The notes under the pieces are model-generated. The model was not told where the DNA came from and searched no databases. It was given only the letters and a program-made list of their open reading frames with translations. The position numbers were made by a program, and so were the translations under genes. Source: JAFGCY01 sp964609245 (GTDB lineage: Bacteria > 4484-113 > JAFGCY01). From it: 25,407 bases of DNA. Positions 1 to 6,477 of this stretch are shown here, piece after piece. Location: positions 1 to 25,407 of the forward strand of contig CAZSSB010000047.1 of assembly GCA_964609245.1 (NCBI GenBank), in the 5' to 3' direction. How positions within the stretch are numbered: position 1 is the stretch's first letter; each line of letters begins with the position of its first letter.

Positions 1-88
1 CCAGCGGCAGGGCCAGCGTGGCGGTCAGCCGCCGGCTGATCATCAGCCAGCCGAAAACCGCCAGCACTGCAATGAACACCAGGGCCAC
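1..88 (-). CDS. Partial membrane protein (N-terminus only)
   Basis: The left edge cuts a minus-strand reading frame that starts at a GTG (88-86) just after the stop codon of the lipoprotein gene at 94-609. The 29 visible codons read as one hydrophobic segment (ALVFIAVLAVFGWLMI) followed by a basic SRR turn and a second hydrophobic stretch, as at the start of a multi-span membrane protein. The short gap suggests co-transcription with the lipoprotein gene. The family cannot be told from 29 residues, and the GTG start is a choice of convenience because no Shine-Dalgarno sequence decides it. Confidence 0.45.
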   Translation of the reverse strand, partial: MALVFIAVLAVFGWLMISRRLTATLALPL

Positions 89-93
89 TGCAC

Positions 94-609
94 TTATTCT
101 AGCGTCATGAGCCGGGAGAAGTACTCAACAAGGAACATGCCCTGCCCCGCAACCAATGTCACCTCGTTGCCGCGGCCGTCGCCGAAACCCAAGAATCCCC
201 GGCTGTCCGCTGATGCTGGATCCGGCTCGACCTTCGTCGCTTTCTCTGCAAGCCTGGGGTTCTGAGAGATGATCATCGAGCTGACGTGTCTGAACAGAAG
301 CGCACGCTCCTTGGCTGGATGGTTGCCGAAATCCAGCCTGACTGATCGCAACACGCTGTCGGTGAAGCCCAACGCCAGCTGGCAGTCCCACTCTTTGCCG
401 CCTGCCTCAAATGTGTGCTGGCTGTCAATCAGGTGACGAAACACGCCTTCCGTGATGTCCTTGTCAAAGGGGGCGAGGTCAATGGTTGAGATGTGAGAGC
501 CAAGCTGATAGCCATCGTAGCTCACGAGCGTCAGGTCAGAACCCCTGGAGCACGCGGGCAGCATCGCGACCGCAAGAACAAGCAGGCAAACGCACACCAT
601 GGGCTTCAT
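94..609 (-). CDS. Small predicted lipoprotein, unknown function
   Basis: This 171-residue protein is exported and probably lipid-anchored: MKPM is followed by a hydrophobic stretch and a lipobox LPAC with the modified cysteine at residue 20. The mature part has no family I recognise. It is mixed in charge, with no cysteine cluster and no repeat, so it is likely a small globular envelope protein. I chose ATG 609 because it puts the signal peptide charge in the normal place and lies 9 nt after a TATGAT box (624-619). ATG 615 and ATG 636 are alternatives, and the one at 636 follows directly on the stop codon of the radical SAM gene upstream. Base composition is visibly less GC-rich than in the neighbouring genes. 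Confidence 0.7.
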   Translation of the reverse strand: MKPMVCVCLLVLAVAMLPACSRGSDLTLVSYDGYQLGSHISTIDLAPFDKDITEGVFRHLIDSQHTFEAGGKEWDCQLALGFTDSVLRSVRLDFGNHPAKERALLFRHVSSMIISQNPRLAEKATKVEPDPASADSRGFLGFGDGRGNEVTLVAGQGMFLVEYFSRLMTLE

Positions 610-618
610 TGGCATTAC

Positions 619-624
619 ATCATA
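619..624 (-). promoter_or_regulatory. Candidate -10 box of the lipoprotein gene
   Basis: TATGAT on the minus strand lies 9 nt before ATG 609. No good -35 hexamer is seen. This would give a leaderless or nearly leaderless mRNA, as for several other genes in the window. Confidence 0.4.
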
Positions 625-636
625 ACCCGAGCCCAT

Positions 637-1551
637 TCACGCCTGGGCCAGCACGTGCCTCAGGCCGATGCTGCGGGCGTAGCCGATCAGGCGGCGGTAT
701 TCCTCGTGGTCGATCCCCTGCCTGAGCTCGGGGAAGGCGTGGGCCTTGTAGCACGGCCGGTACTGCATCATCACGTTGACGGTAATCTCGGGCGACAGGC
801 TATGCAGGAAGTCCAGGCAGGCGCGGCTGTCGTCGTAGTGCCCGGGCAGCACCAGATGCCGCACGCTCAGCCCGCGGCGGGCCACGCCGCGCTCGAGCGT
901 TAGCCCCGGCCCCACCTGGCGCACCATCTCGCTGAGCGCCGCTTTGGCGACGGTGGCGTAGTCGCCGGCCTGCGTCAGTCTCGCGCCCAGCTGGTCACTG
1001 GCGAACTTGAAGTCCGGCATGTAGATGTCCACGACGCCGTCGAAGTACTCCAGCGTCCCCACCGCGTCGTAGCCACCGCTGTTCCAGACAACTGGCAGCC
1101 TGAGCCCCCGCCCCGCGGCGAGCGCCAGCGCCGCCAGGATGTCGGCCGGGTAGTGGCTGGGGGTCACCAGATTGAGGTTCTCCGCGCCCTGGCTCTGCTG
1201 GGACTTAAGCACCGTGGCCAGCTCGTCCGTGCTGACCGGCATCCCGTGGCGCAGGTGGCTGATGTCGTAGTTCTGGCAGAACACGCAGCCCAGGTTGCAG
1301 CAGCTGAAGAACACCGTCCCGCTGCCGCCGCGGCCGACGAAGTGCGCCTCCTCGCCGAAGTGCAGCCCGGCGCTGGCCATCATGATCTCCGCCGCCGCCC
1401 CGCAGTCGCCCCGCTCGCCGCCCAGCCGGTCCGCGCCGCACACTCGCGGGCACCAGCTGCAGGGGCTGCCGGCCCCGCGCAGCTGCTCTGCGCGGCGTGC
1501 CAGCTCCTCCGCGCCGAGCGCCAGGTAGGCCGGCTGCCAGCCCGCTGCCAT
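637..1551 (-). CDS. Radical SAM protein, PflX (COG1313) type
   Basis: A 304-residue homologue of pyruvate formate-lyase activating enzymes. Residues 85-92 hold the radical SAM signature CNLGCVFC (CX3CX2C), which binds the 4Fe-4S cluster and S-adenosylmethionine. The preceding GSGTVFFS and following QNYDISH are typical of the PflX branch, as are NLVTPSHY, the WNSGGYD segment, DIYMPDFKF and RHLVLPGH. An N-terminal CX2CX3C plus a further Cys (residues 31, 34, 38, 50) resembles the conserved Cys block of this branch and may bind a second metal centre. The substrate of PflX proteins is not established, and no glycyl radical enzyme is encoded nearby. The frame stays open upstream, but ATG 1551 is 6 nt after a TATCAT box and is followed at once by family sequence, so I take it as the start. 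Confidence 0.85.
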   Translation of the reverse strand: MAAGWQPAYLALGAEELARRAEQLRGAGSPCSWCPRVCGADRLGGERGDCGAAAEIMMASAGLHFGEEAHFVGRGGSGTVFFSCCNLGCVFCQNYDISHLRHGMPVSTDELATVLKSQQSQGAENLNLVTPSHYPADILAALALAAGRGLRLPVVWNSGGYDAVGTLEYFDGVVDIYMPDFKFASDQLGARLTQAGDYATVAKAALSEMVRQVGPGLTLERGVARRGLSVRHLVLPGHYDDSRACLDFLHSLSPEITVNVMMQYRPCYKAHAFPELRQGIDHEEYRRLIGYARSIGLRHVLAQA

Positions 1552-1557
1552 CGGCTC

Positions 1558-1596
1558 ATGATAGCCTGCGCGGCGGACGCGAATCGGCGCTATACT
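1558..1596. promoter_or_regulatory. Divergent leaderless-type promoter pair
   Basis: Two back-to-back -10 boxes lie in the 51-nt gap. On the minus strand TATCAT (1563-1558) is 6 nt before the radical SAM start codon at 1551. On the plus strand TATACT (1591-1596) is 6 nt before the sixA ATG at 1603. Neither start has a Shine-Dalgarno sequence, and neither box has a recognisable -35. The two promoters must share upstream DNA. Confidence 0.55.
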
Positions 1597-1602
1597 TCCG
1601 CT

Positions 1603-2097
1603 ATGGAACGAACGCTGCTGGTGCTGCGCCACGGCAAGTCGCTGCGCGGGCCCGAGTTCAGCACGGACTTCGAGCGACCGCTGGCCCCGCGGGGCATCAA
1701 GGCCGCCCGCCGAATGGGGCGTTTCATGCGCGAGCACGATCTGGCCCCGCAGCTGATCCTCACCAGCGGCGCCGAGCGGGCGCTCAGTACCGCGCGGCTG
1801 GTGCAGGACCAGCTCGACGACGTGGAGCTGGCGATCGACGACGACTTCTACCACGCCGATATCGGCGACGTCTACGACTCACTGGCGCGGATCGACGGCG
1901 AAGTCGCCACCGTGTTGATCGTCGGGCACAATCCCACCTGGGAGATGCTGGTCGACGACGCTACCGGCACCTACGATGCGGTGCTCAAGACCTGCAGCCT
2001 GGCCGTGATCCGCTTTGACTGCGCCAACTGGGCGGACGTCGGGAGCCGCGACGGCCAGCTGCTCGAGGTGTTTCACCCTCGCGAGCTGCCTGATTAG
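1603..2097 (+). CDS. sixA: Phosphohistidine phosphatase, SixA family
   Basis: A 164-residue histidine-phosphatase-superfamily protein. The catalytic motif RHG sits at residues 9-11 (LVLRHGKS), with His10 as the phosphorylated nucleophile. The second histidine is in VGHNPTW (His109), and the basic pair of the active site is supported by ERPLAPRG and TSGAERALSTA. Length and motif spacing fit SixA, which removes phosphate from histidine in phosphorelay domains; other small members of the superfamily act on small phosphate esters. No histidine kinase or phosphotransfer domain is nearby, so the substrate is open. ATG 1603 is the natural start because RHG follows at the usual distance. It is convergent with the gene at 2118-3398. 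Confidence 0.85.
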   Translation: MERTLLVLRHGKSLRGPEFSTDFERPLAPRGIKAARRMGRFMREHDLAPQLILTSGAERALSTARLVQDQLDDVELAIDDDFYHADIGDVYDSLARIDGEVATVLIVGHNPTWEMLVDDATGTYDAVLKTCSLAVIRFDCANWADVGSRDGQLLEVFHPRELPD

Positions 2098-2117
2098 CAC
2101 GGATCAGCAGTAGCGAT

Positions 2118-3398
2118 TCACTGCGCCGCGGAGCGTGGGCGGCGCAGCAGGACTAGTCCCAGGATGATCGCGATCAGGCCGCCGAGGGTAAACGCCGCCA
2201 GCCGGCCCCAGCGATCGAGCAGGCGGGTCAGCAGGTCGCCCCAGCCGCCGCCTCCCGCGACGCTTTCAATGACCTCCACCGGCACCTCGCTGAGCGTGGT
2301 AACCTCGCCGGCGTAGACCGCCGCCTGCGGGTCCGCCAGGGCCGGGTCGAGCGAGACGGCTGCCGGCTCGCCCAGCCACAGCGTGATTTCGCTGTCCTCG
2401 GGCATCGCGAAGCACAGCCAGGTCTCGGCGGAGTAGGCCTGCACGCCGCTGACCGCCAGCGTCTCCGCCGGTCCGTCCTCCACCACCAGCCCCCAGGGCC
2501 GCGCGTCGCCACCTTCGGCGTTGACCTCGATCCACTTCTCGGAGCGCGCGATGCCGGCGGCGGTCAGTGTATCGACCCAGACCGCCTCGCTAACCGTCGT
2601 CTCCGGCTGGCCGTCGCGCCCCAGGCGCACCACGCGCATCCGCCGCAGCTCGCCCGGCGCTTCGGCCAGCACCTTGAGCTTGAGCAGCGGTACGCGGCTG
2701 TCGGCCAGCAGCAGCGGCCAGACGTGCTCGCCCGGCGTCTCGGCATCCGCCATTGGGCCGAGGCCCACGGACAGCTCATACGGCTCGGGCGCCTGCGTAG
2801 GGCTCATCCAGCCCTCCACCTTGCTCAGGATTACGCCCGCCGCGCCCGCAAAGCTCAGCTTCAGGTAGCGCGCCTCACCGACGTCGCAGGCCACGTCGGC
2901 CAGCCGGGTCACCTGCCCCCCCGCGACCCGCTGCAGCACAACCTGGGCACCGCTGACCGGCTCGTAGTCCAGGTCGTCGGCGGAAGCAGCGATGCTGACC
3001 GCGCAGAGCATCTCGGCGGCCACGAACTGCAGCCGCAGGTGGTCAAGCGCCACCGGCGGCGCGCCGCGATCCAGCACCGCCGTGGTGCGTCCATCGGCAT
3101 CGCTTTCCTCCCGCAGGATCTCAAGCCGCTCCAGCACCGGTGCACCCGGCAGCTGAGAGTCGGCCAGCCAGGCGGCAATCTCCGACTCGCCCGCCGCCAG
3201 TCGCCACTGCGCGCCGCCCAGGATCTGGGCCAGCACATCTCCCCGCAGCCGGACCTTGACCAGCTCCCCCGCCGCTGGCAGCGACTCACGCCACTCCACC
3301 CACGCACCGCTGGGCTGCTGATCGGACTGCGCATGCACTGCGGCGCCGGCCGGCACCAGTGCCGCCAGCGCTGCAGCGATCAATAGCGGGATGCGCAC
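2118..3398 (-). CDS. Secreted protein with C-terminal membrane anchor, unknown function
   Basis: A 426-residue protein with an N-terminal signal peptide (about residues 1-23, ending AAVHA), a long beta-rich acidic extracytoplasmic region, a glycine-rich hinge, and a single C-terminal membrane segment (about 400-418) followed by a short basic tail. This layout and the RLRGDVLAQ-type opening faintly recall DUF3999-like envelope proteins, but I cannot confirm membership. The GTG start at 3398 is 7 nt after a TACAAT box and has no Shine-Dalgarno, so it looks leaderless. The gene is transcribed alone, divergently from feoA and convergently with sixA. Confidence 0.7.
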   Translation of the reverse strand: MRIPLLIAAALAALVPAGAAVHAQSDQQPSGAWVEWRESLPAAGELVKVRLRGDVLAQILGGAQWRLAAGESEIAAWLADSQLPGAPVLERLEILREESDADGRTTAVLDRGAPPVALDHLRLQFVAAEMLCAVSIAASADDLDYEPVSGAQVVLQRVAGGQVTRLADVACDVGEARYLKLSFAGAAGVILSKVEGWMSPTQAPEPYELSVGLGPMADAETPGEHVWPLLLADSRVPLLKLKVLAEAPGELRRMRVVRLGRDGQPETTVSEAVWVDTLTAAGIARSEKWIEVNAEGGDARPWGLVVEDGPAETLAVSGVQAYSAETWLCFAMPEDSEITLWLGEPAAVSLDPALADPQAAVYAGEVTTLSEVPVEVIESVAGGGGWGDLLTRLLDRWGRLAAFTLGGLIAIILGLVLLRRPRSAAQ

Positions 3399-3405
3399 GC
3401 CCCGG

Positions 3406-3411
3406 ATTGTA
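3406..3411 (-). promoter_or_regulatory. -10 box of the anchored secreted protein gene
   Basis: TACAAT on the minus strand, spaced 7 nt (CCGGGGC) from the GTG start codon. It is predicted to give a leaderless transcript. Confidence 0.5.
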
Positions 3412-3461
3412 GCAGGCTGCTACCGGACGGCGGCGGCGGGTTGTGTCAATAGCAGAGCTTA

Positions 3462-3511
3462 ACTGAGACTGGCTCGCACATCTTGACAATGAGTCTCAGT
3501 CGTGTTAGCGT
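3462..3511 (+). promoter_or_regulatory. feo promoter with inverted-repeat operator candidate
   Basis: TTGACA (3483-3488), a 17-nt spacer and TAGCGT (3506-3511) form a plausible sigma-70 promoter for feoA. A perfect 9-bp inverted repeat flanks the -35: ACTGAGACT (3462-3470) and AGTCTCAGT (3492-3500), with the right arm inside the spacer. The right arm also contains the small palindrome TGAGTCTCA (3490-3498). An iron-responsive repressor site would be expected exactly here, but the sequence is not a clear Fur or DtxR/IdeR box, so the regulator is unknown. Confidence 0.5.
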
Positions 3512-3579
3512 CTTACTGCGGGGAACCGACGATCGGCGGCGCCGTGCGGCGCGCCGCCAGCCCGATCCGGAGCAACGGC

Positions 3580-3888
3580 ATGGGAGATGACCACAGGCAA
3601 CACCGCGACCATCGGCGTCGCCGGCGCGAGCGCCACCACGCCTGCGGACACACCAATGGCCACCGGACACTGCGCGACTGCCGCTGCGGCGAGCGCGTGA
3701 TCGTGGTCCGCATCGCCTCCGACCTGCCCTGCGCCACCCGGCTGCGGGAGCTGGGCATCCTGGAGGGGGAAGCGGTGGTGGTGCTGCGCCCGGCCGATCC
3801 GCTGGTGATCCTCGCCCAGGACAGCCGCATCGCGATCGACGTCGGTACCGCGGATGCGATCGAGGTTGACGGAACCGTCGATGACTGA
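3580..3888 (+). CDS. feoA: FeoA-like protein with His/Arg-rich N-terminal extension
   Basis: FeoA is a small cytoplasmic SH3-like protein that assists the ferrous iron transporter FeoB. The C-terminal two thirds fit the family: GERVIVVRI, then CATRLRELGILEGE, then a VVLRPADPLVIL strand and a final ADAIEV. Position next to feoB supports it. From ATG 3580 the protein is 102 residues, with an unusual extension of about 30 residues rich in His and Arg (HRQHRDHRRRRRERHH) plus Cys residues (ACGH, CRC) before the domain begins. No in-frame ATG or GTG exists between 3582 and the domain, so the extension is either real or the gene uses a rare start. The overlapping frame from 3587 is also open for 37 codons, so the true start deserves care. 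Confidence 0.75.
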   Translation: MGDDHRQHRDHRRRRRERHHACGHTNGHRTLRDCRCGERVIVVRIASDLPCATRLRELGILEGEAVVVLRPADPLVILAQDSRIAIDVGTADAIEVDGTVDD

Positions 3889-3941
3889 GGCTGGCGCGGG
3901 TGACGAGGCGCTGAGCGCCGTCCTGCGGGGATCTCACTGAG

Positions 3942-6194
3942 ATGAAGCACATCAGGTTCTTCGCGGGCTCCGAGCAGGGCAACCATCCCGCCCGCGGGGA
4001 AGGGGCCGGCCAGCAGGTCCGCGTCGCCGTCGTTGGCAATCCCAATTCCGGCAAGACGACCCTGTTCAACGCGCTGACCGGCCTCAGACAGAAGGTCGGC
4101 AATTACCCCGGTGTCACCGTCGAGAAGAAGGAGGGAACCTTCGACTATGCCGGGACCTCGTTCCGGCTGGTTGATCTGCCCGGCTCTTACTCGCTGACCG
4201 CCACCAGCGACGACGAACGCGTGGTACGCGACATGCTGCTGGGGCTGCTGCCCAGCGAGCCCGCGGTGGACATCGCCCTGGTGGTGGTCGACGCCACCAA
4301 CCTCGACCGCCAGCTGTTCCTCGCCACCCAGGTGATGGACCTGGGGCTGCCGATGGTGATCGGCCTGACGATGAACGACGAGGCGGCCCGCCGTGGCCGG
4401 GTGGTCGACGCGGCGCATCTGGAGCACGCGCTGGGCGTGCCGGTCGTGGAGGTTGTGGCCCCGAAGGGTCAGGGAATCGAGCAGCTGCGGCGGGCGGTGG
4501 CGGGAGCCGTCGAGCACCATCCGGCGCCCCCGCCCTGGTCGCTCGGGGAACGGACGCTGAGCGCCGTCGATCGGCTGGCCGAGCGGCTGGGCGAGCATCA
4601 CCCGGCGCCGCTGCAGTACCGGCGGCAGCTGGCGTTGCAGCTGCTGATGTACCCCGAGTCGGAGCACCCGCTGGGCGCGCTGCCGGGCGTCGCCGAGGCC
4701 ACCCGGGAGGTCCGCGCCGAGCTGGAGTCCGGGCACGTGCCCTGGCGCGGGGCCGAGGCCCAGGGCCGCTACGCGTGGATCACCAGAATCGCCGGCGGCT
4801 CGCGGGCGGCGGCTCGCCGGGGCTACAGCCCCAGCCGCAGCGACCGACTCGACGCGGTGGTCACCCATCCGGTCTGGGGCCTGCTGATCTTCATCGTGGT
4901 GATGGGTATCGTCTTCCAGGCGATCTTCAGCCTGGCCGTGCCGTTCATGGACGCCATCGACCGGCTGGTGGCCTGGCTGGGGGACGCCGCCGCGGCGGTG
5001 CTGCCCGACGGACCGCTGGAGGGGCTGGTCGTCGACGGCGTGATCGGCGGTGTCGGCGCCGTCGTGACCTTCCTGCCGCAGATCCTGCTGCTGTTCCTCT
5101 GCATCGCGATCCTGGAGGACAGCGGCTATATGGCGCGCGCCGCCTATCTGATGAACAAGCACATGCGGCGCGCCGGGCTGCACGGGCGGGCCTTCATTCC
5201 GCTGCTGTCGGGCTTCGCCTGCTCGATCCCCGGCATCATGGCGGCCCGCACCATCTCCGATCGTCGCGAGAAGCTGATCACGATCCTGGTCACCCCGCTG
5301 GTCAGCTGCAGCGCGCGGCTGCCCGTCTACGCGCTGATGATCGCCGCCTTCATCCCCGCGATCCCGATCTTCGGCAGCTTCCGCGGCTTCACCCTGCAGG
5401 GGCTGGTGCTGTGGGGTGCCTATCTGTTCTCGCTGGCGGCCGCGATCACCGCCGCCTTCGTGCTGCGCAAGACCATCCTCAAGGGCCCCAGCCAGCCGTT
5501 CATCCTCGAACTGCCGCCCTATCGCGTGCCGCACTGGCAGACGGTGCTGATCGCGATGTGGGAGCGCGGCAAGCTGTTCCTGACCCAGGCCGGCACCATC
5601 ATTCTGGCGATCAACATCATCCTGTGGTTCCTGCTGACCTTCCCCGCCGATCGGACGATCGCGGATACCTTCGAGGTCCAGCGCGCCGAGGCGCTGCAGA
5701 CCTTTAGTGGCGAGGCGCTGGAGCAGGAGCTGGCGATACTCGACAGCCGGCAGGCCAGCGCGCAGCTGCGCTCCAGTGTCGCCGGCCGCCTCGGGCGCCT
5801 GCTGGAGCCGCTGATCAAGCCGCTCGGTTTCGACTGGAAGATCGGCGTGGGGCTGATCGGCAGTTTCGCCGCCCGCGAGGTCTTCGTCTCCACCCTGGCC
5901 ATCGTCTACGGCGTCGGCGATCAGGACGGCGAGAACCAGGGCCTGATCAGCACCATCCGCAGCGAGATCAGCCCGGACACCGGCCGGCCGGTCTACAACG
6001 TGCTGGTGGCGCTCAACATCGTGATCTTCTTCATCCTGGCCTGTCAGTGCATGGCGACCATCGCCGTCGTCAAGCGCGAGACCAACAGCTGGGGCTGGCC
6101 GCTGTTCATGGTGGCCTACATGACCGGCCTGGCATGGCTGGCCTGCTTTGTGTTCTATCAGGTGGCGTCGCGGCTATGGCCGCAGTTGGCATAG
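3942..6194 (+). CDS. feoB: Ferrous iron transport protein B
   Basis: A 750-residue inner-membrane Fe(II) transporter with a cytoplasmic G domain. The G1 motif GNPNSGKTT is at residues 32-40, the switch sequence NYPGVTVEKKEG follows at about 53-64, G3 DLPGSYS starts at 78, and a G5-like VVAPKGQG is at about 171-178. The G4 position reads TMND (143-146), with Thr in place of the usual Asn of NxxD. A helical linker leads to the membrane part, which has both Gate motifs: GFACSIPGIMAAR and VSCSARLPVYAL. The C-terminal half ends with membrane helices and no extra domain. Length is normal for the family. It lies 53 nt after feoA and 3 nt before the small Cys-rich gene, so the three form an operon. 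Confidence 0.95.
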   Translation: MKHIRFFAGSEQGNHPARGEGAGQQVRVAVVGNPNSGKTTLFNALTGLRQKVGNYPGVTVEKKEGTFDYAGTSFRLVDLPGSYSLTATSDDERVVRDMLLGLLPSEPAVDIALVVVDATNLDRQLFLATQVMDLGLPMVIGLTMNDEAARRGRVVDAAHLEHALGVPVVEVVAPKGQGIEQLRRAVAGAVEHHPAPPPWSLGERTLSAVDRLAERLGEHHPAPLQYRRQLALQLLMYPESEHPLGALPGVAEATREVRAELESGHVPWRGAEAQGRYAWITRIAGGSRAAARRGYSPSRSDRLDAVVTHPVWGLLIFIVVMGIVFQAIFSLAVPFMDAIDRLVAWLGDAAAAVLPDGPLEGLVVDGVIGGVGAVVTFLPQILLLFLCIAILEDSGYMARAAYLMNKHMRRAGLHGRAFIPLLSGFACSIPGIMAARTISDRREKLITILVTPLVSCSARLPVYALMIAAFIPAIPIFGSFRGFTLQGLVLWGAYLFSLAAAITAAFVLRKTILKGPSQPFILELPPYRVPHWQTVLIAMWERGKLFLTQAGTIILAINIILWFLLTFPADRTIADTFEVQRAEALQTFSGEALEQELAILDSRQASAQLRSSVAGRLGRLLEPLIKPLGFDWKIGVGLIGSFAAREVFVSTLAIVYGVGDQDGENQGLISTIRSEISPDTGRPVYNVLVALNIVIFFILACQCMATIAVVKRETNSWGWPLFMVAYMTGLAWLACFVFYQVASRLWPQLA

Positions 6195-6197
6195 ATA

Positions 6198-6407
6198 ATG
6201 AGCATCACACTCCAATGGGTCCTCACTGCACTGATCGGTCTGGGCGCCGTCTACTACCTGCTGTGGCGGCTGGGCCTGCCGTGGCTGCCCGGCGCCCGCC
6301 CGTCGCGGTCCGCGGCCCCGTTGTGTGAGTACTGCCCGAAGTGCGTTCAGGCCGCGCGGATCGCCCGGCGGCTGGACGGCGCCGACAACTCCGGCGAGGC
6401 GCGCTGA
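6198..6407 (+). CDS. Small Cys-rich membrane protein of the feo operon
   Basis: A 69-residue protein with one N-terminal membrane helix (about residues 6-24), a proline-rich linker, and a cytoplasmic tail holding CEYCPKC (CX2CX2C) followed by a basic ARIARR segment. The layout matches the idea of the FeoB-associated Cys-rich membrane proteins (one helix plus a short cysteine tail), but the cysteine spacing and the tail differ from the glycine/cysteine-rich versions I know. It starts 3 nt after the feoB stop codon, which points to co-translation. An iron-handling or redox role beside FeoB is inferred from position and the three cysteines. Confidence 0.75.
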   Translation: MSITLQWVLTALIGLGAVYYLLWRLGLPWLPGARPSRSAAPLCEYCPKCVQAARIARRLDGADNSGEAR

Positions 6408-6454
6408 CGCGCGGCGGGCGCGCTGCGCCGATAAAGCGCGGCCGCGGCCACACG

Positions 6455-6477
6455 TATAATGGACCCGGCAGGAAGGC
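6455..6477 (+). promoter_or_regulatory. dnaX promoter -10 and ribosome binding site
   Basis: TATAAT (6455-6460) lies 17 nt before the dnaX ATG, and the short leader contains AGGAAGG (6470-6476). This leadered layout contrasts with the leaderless genes elsewhere in the window. Confidence 0.55.

Noticed and set aside
3587..3700. A 37-codon Ala/Thr-rich frame overlapping the start of feoA.
   Set aside because: Low complexity, no ribosome binding site and no known small protein; kept only as a caution about the feoA start.
3513..5534. A 673-codon open frame antisense to feoA and feoB.
   Set aside because: It mirrors feoB codon by codon, is rich in His/Gln/Arg/Gly as antisense of GC-rich genes always is, and resembles no protein family.
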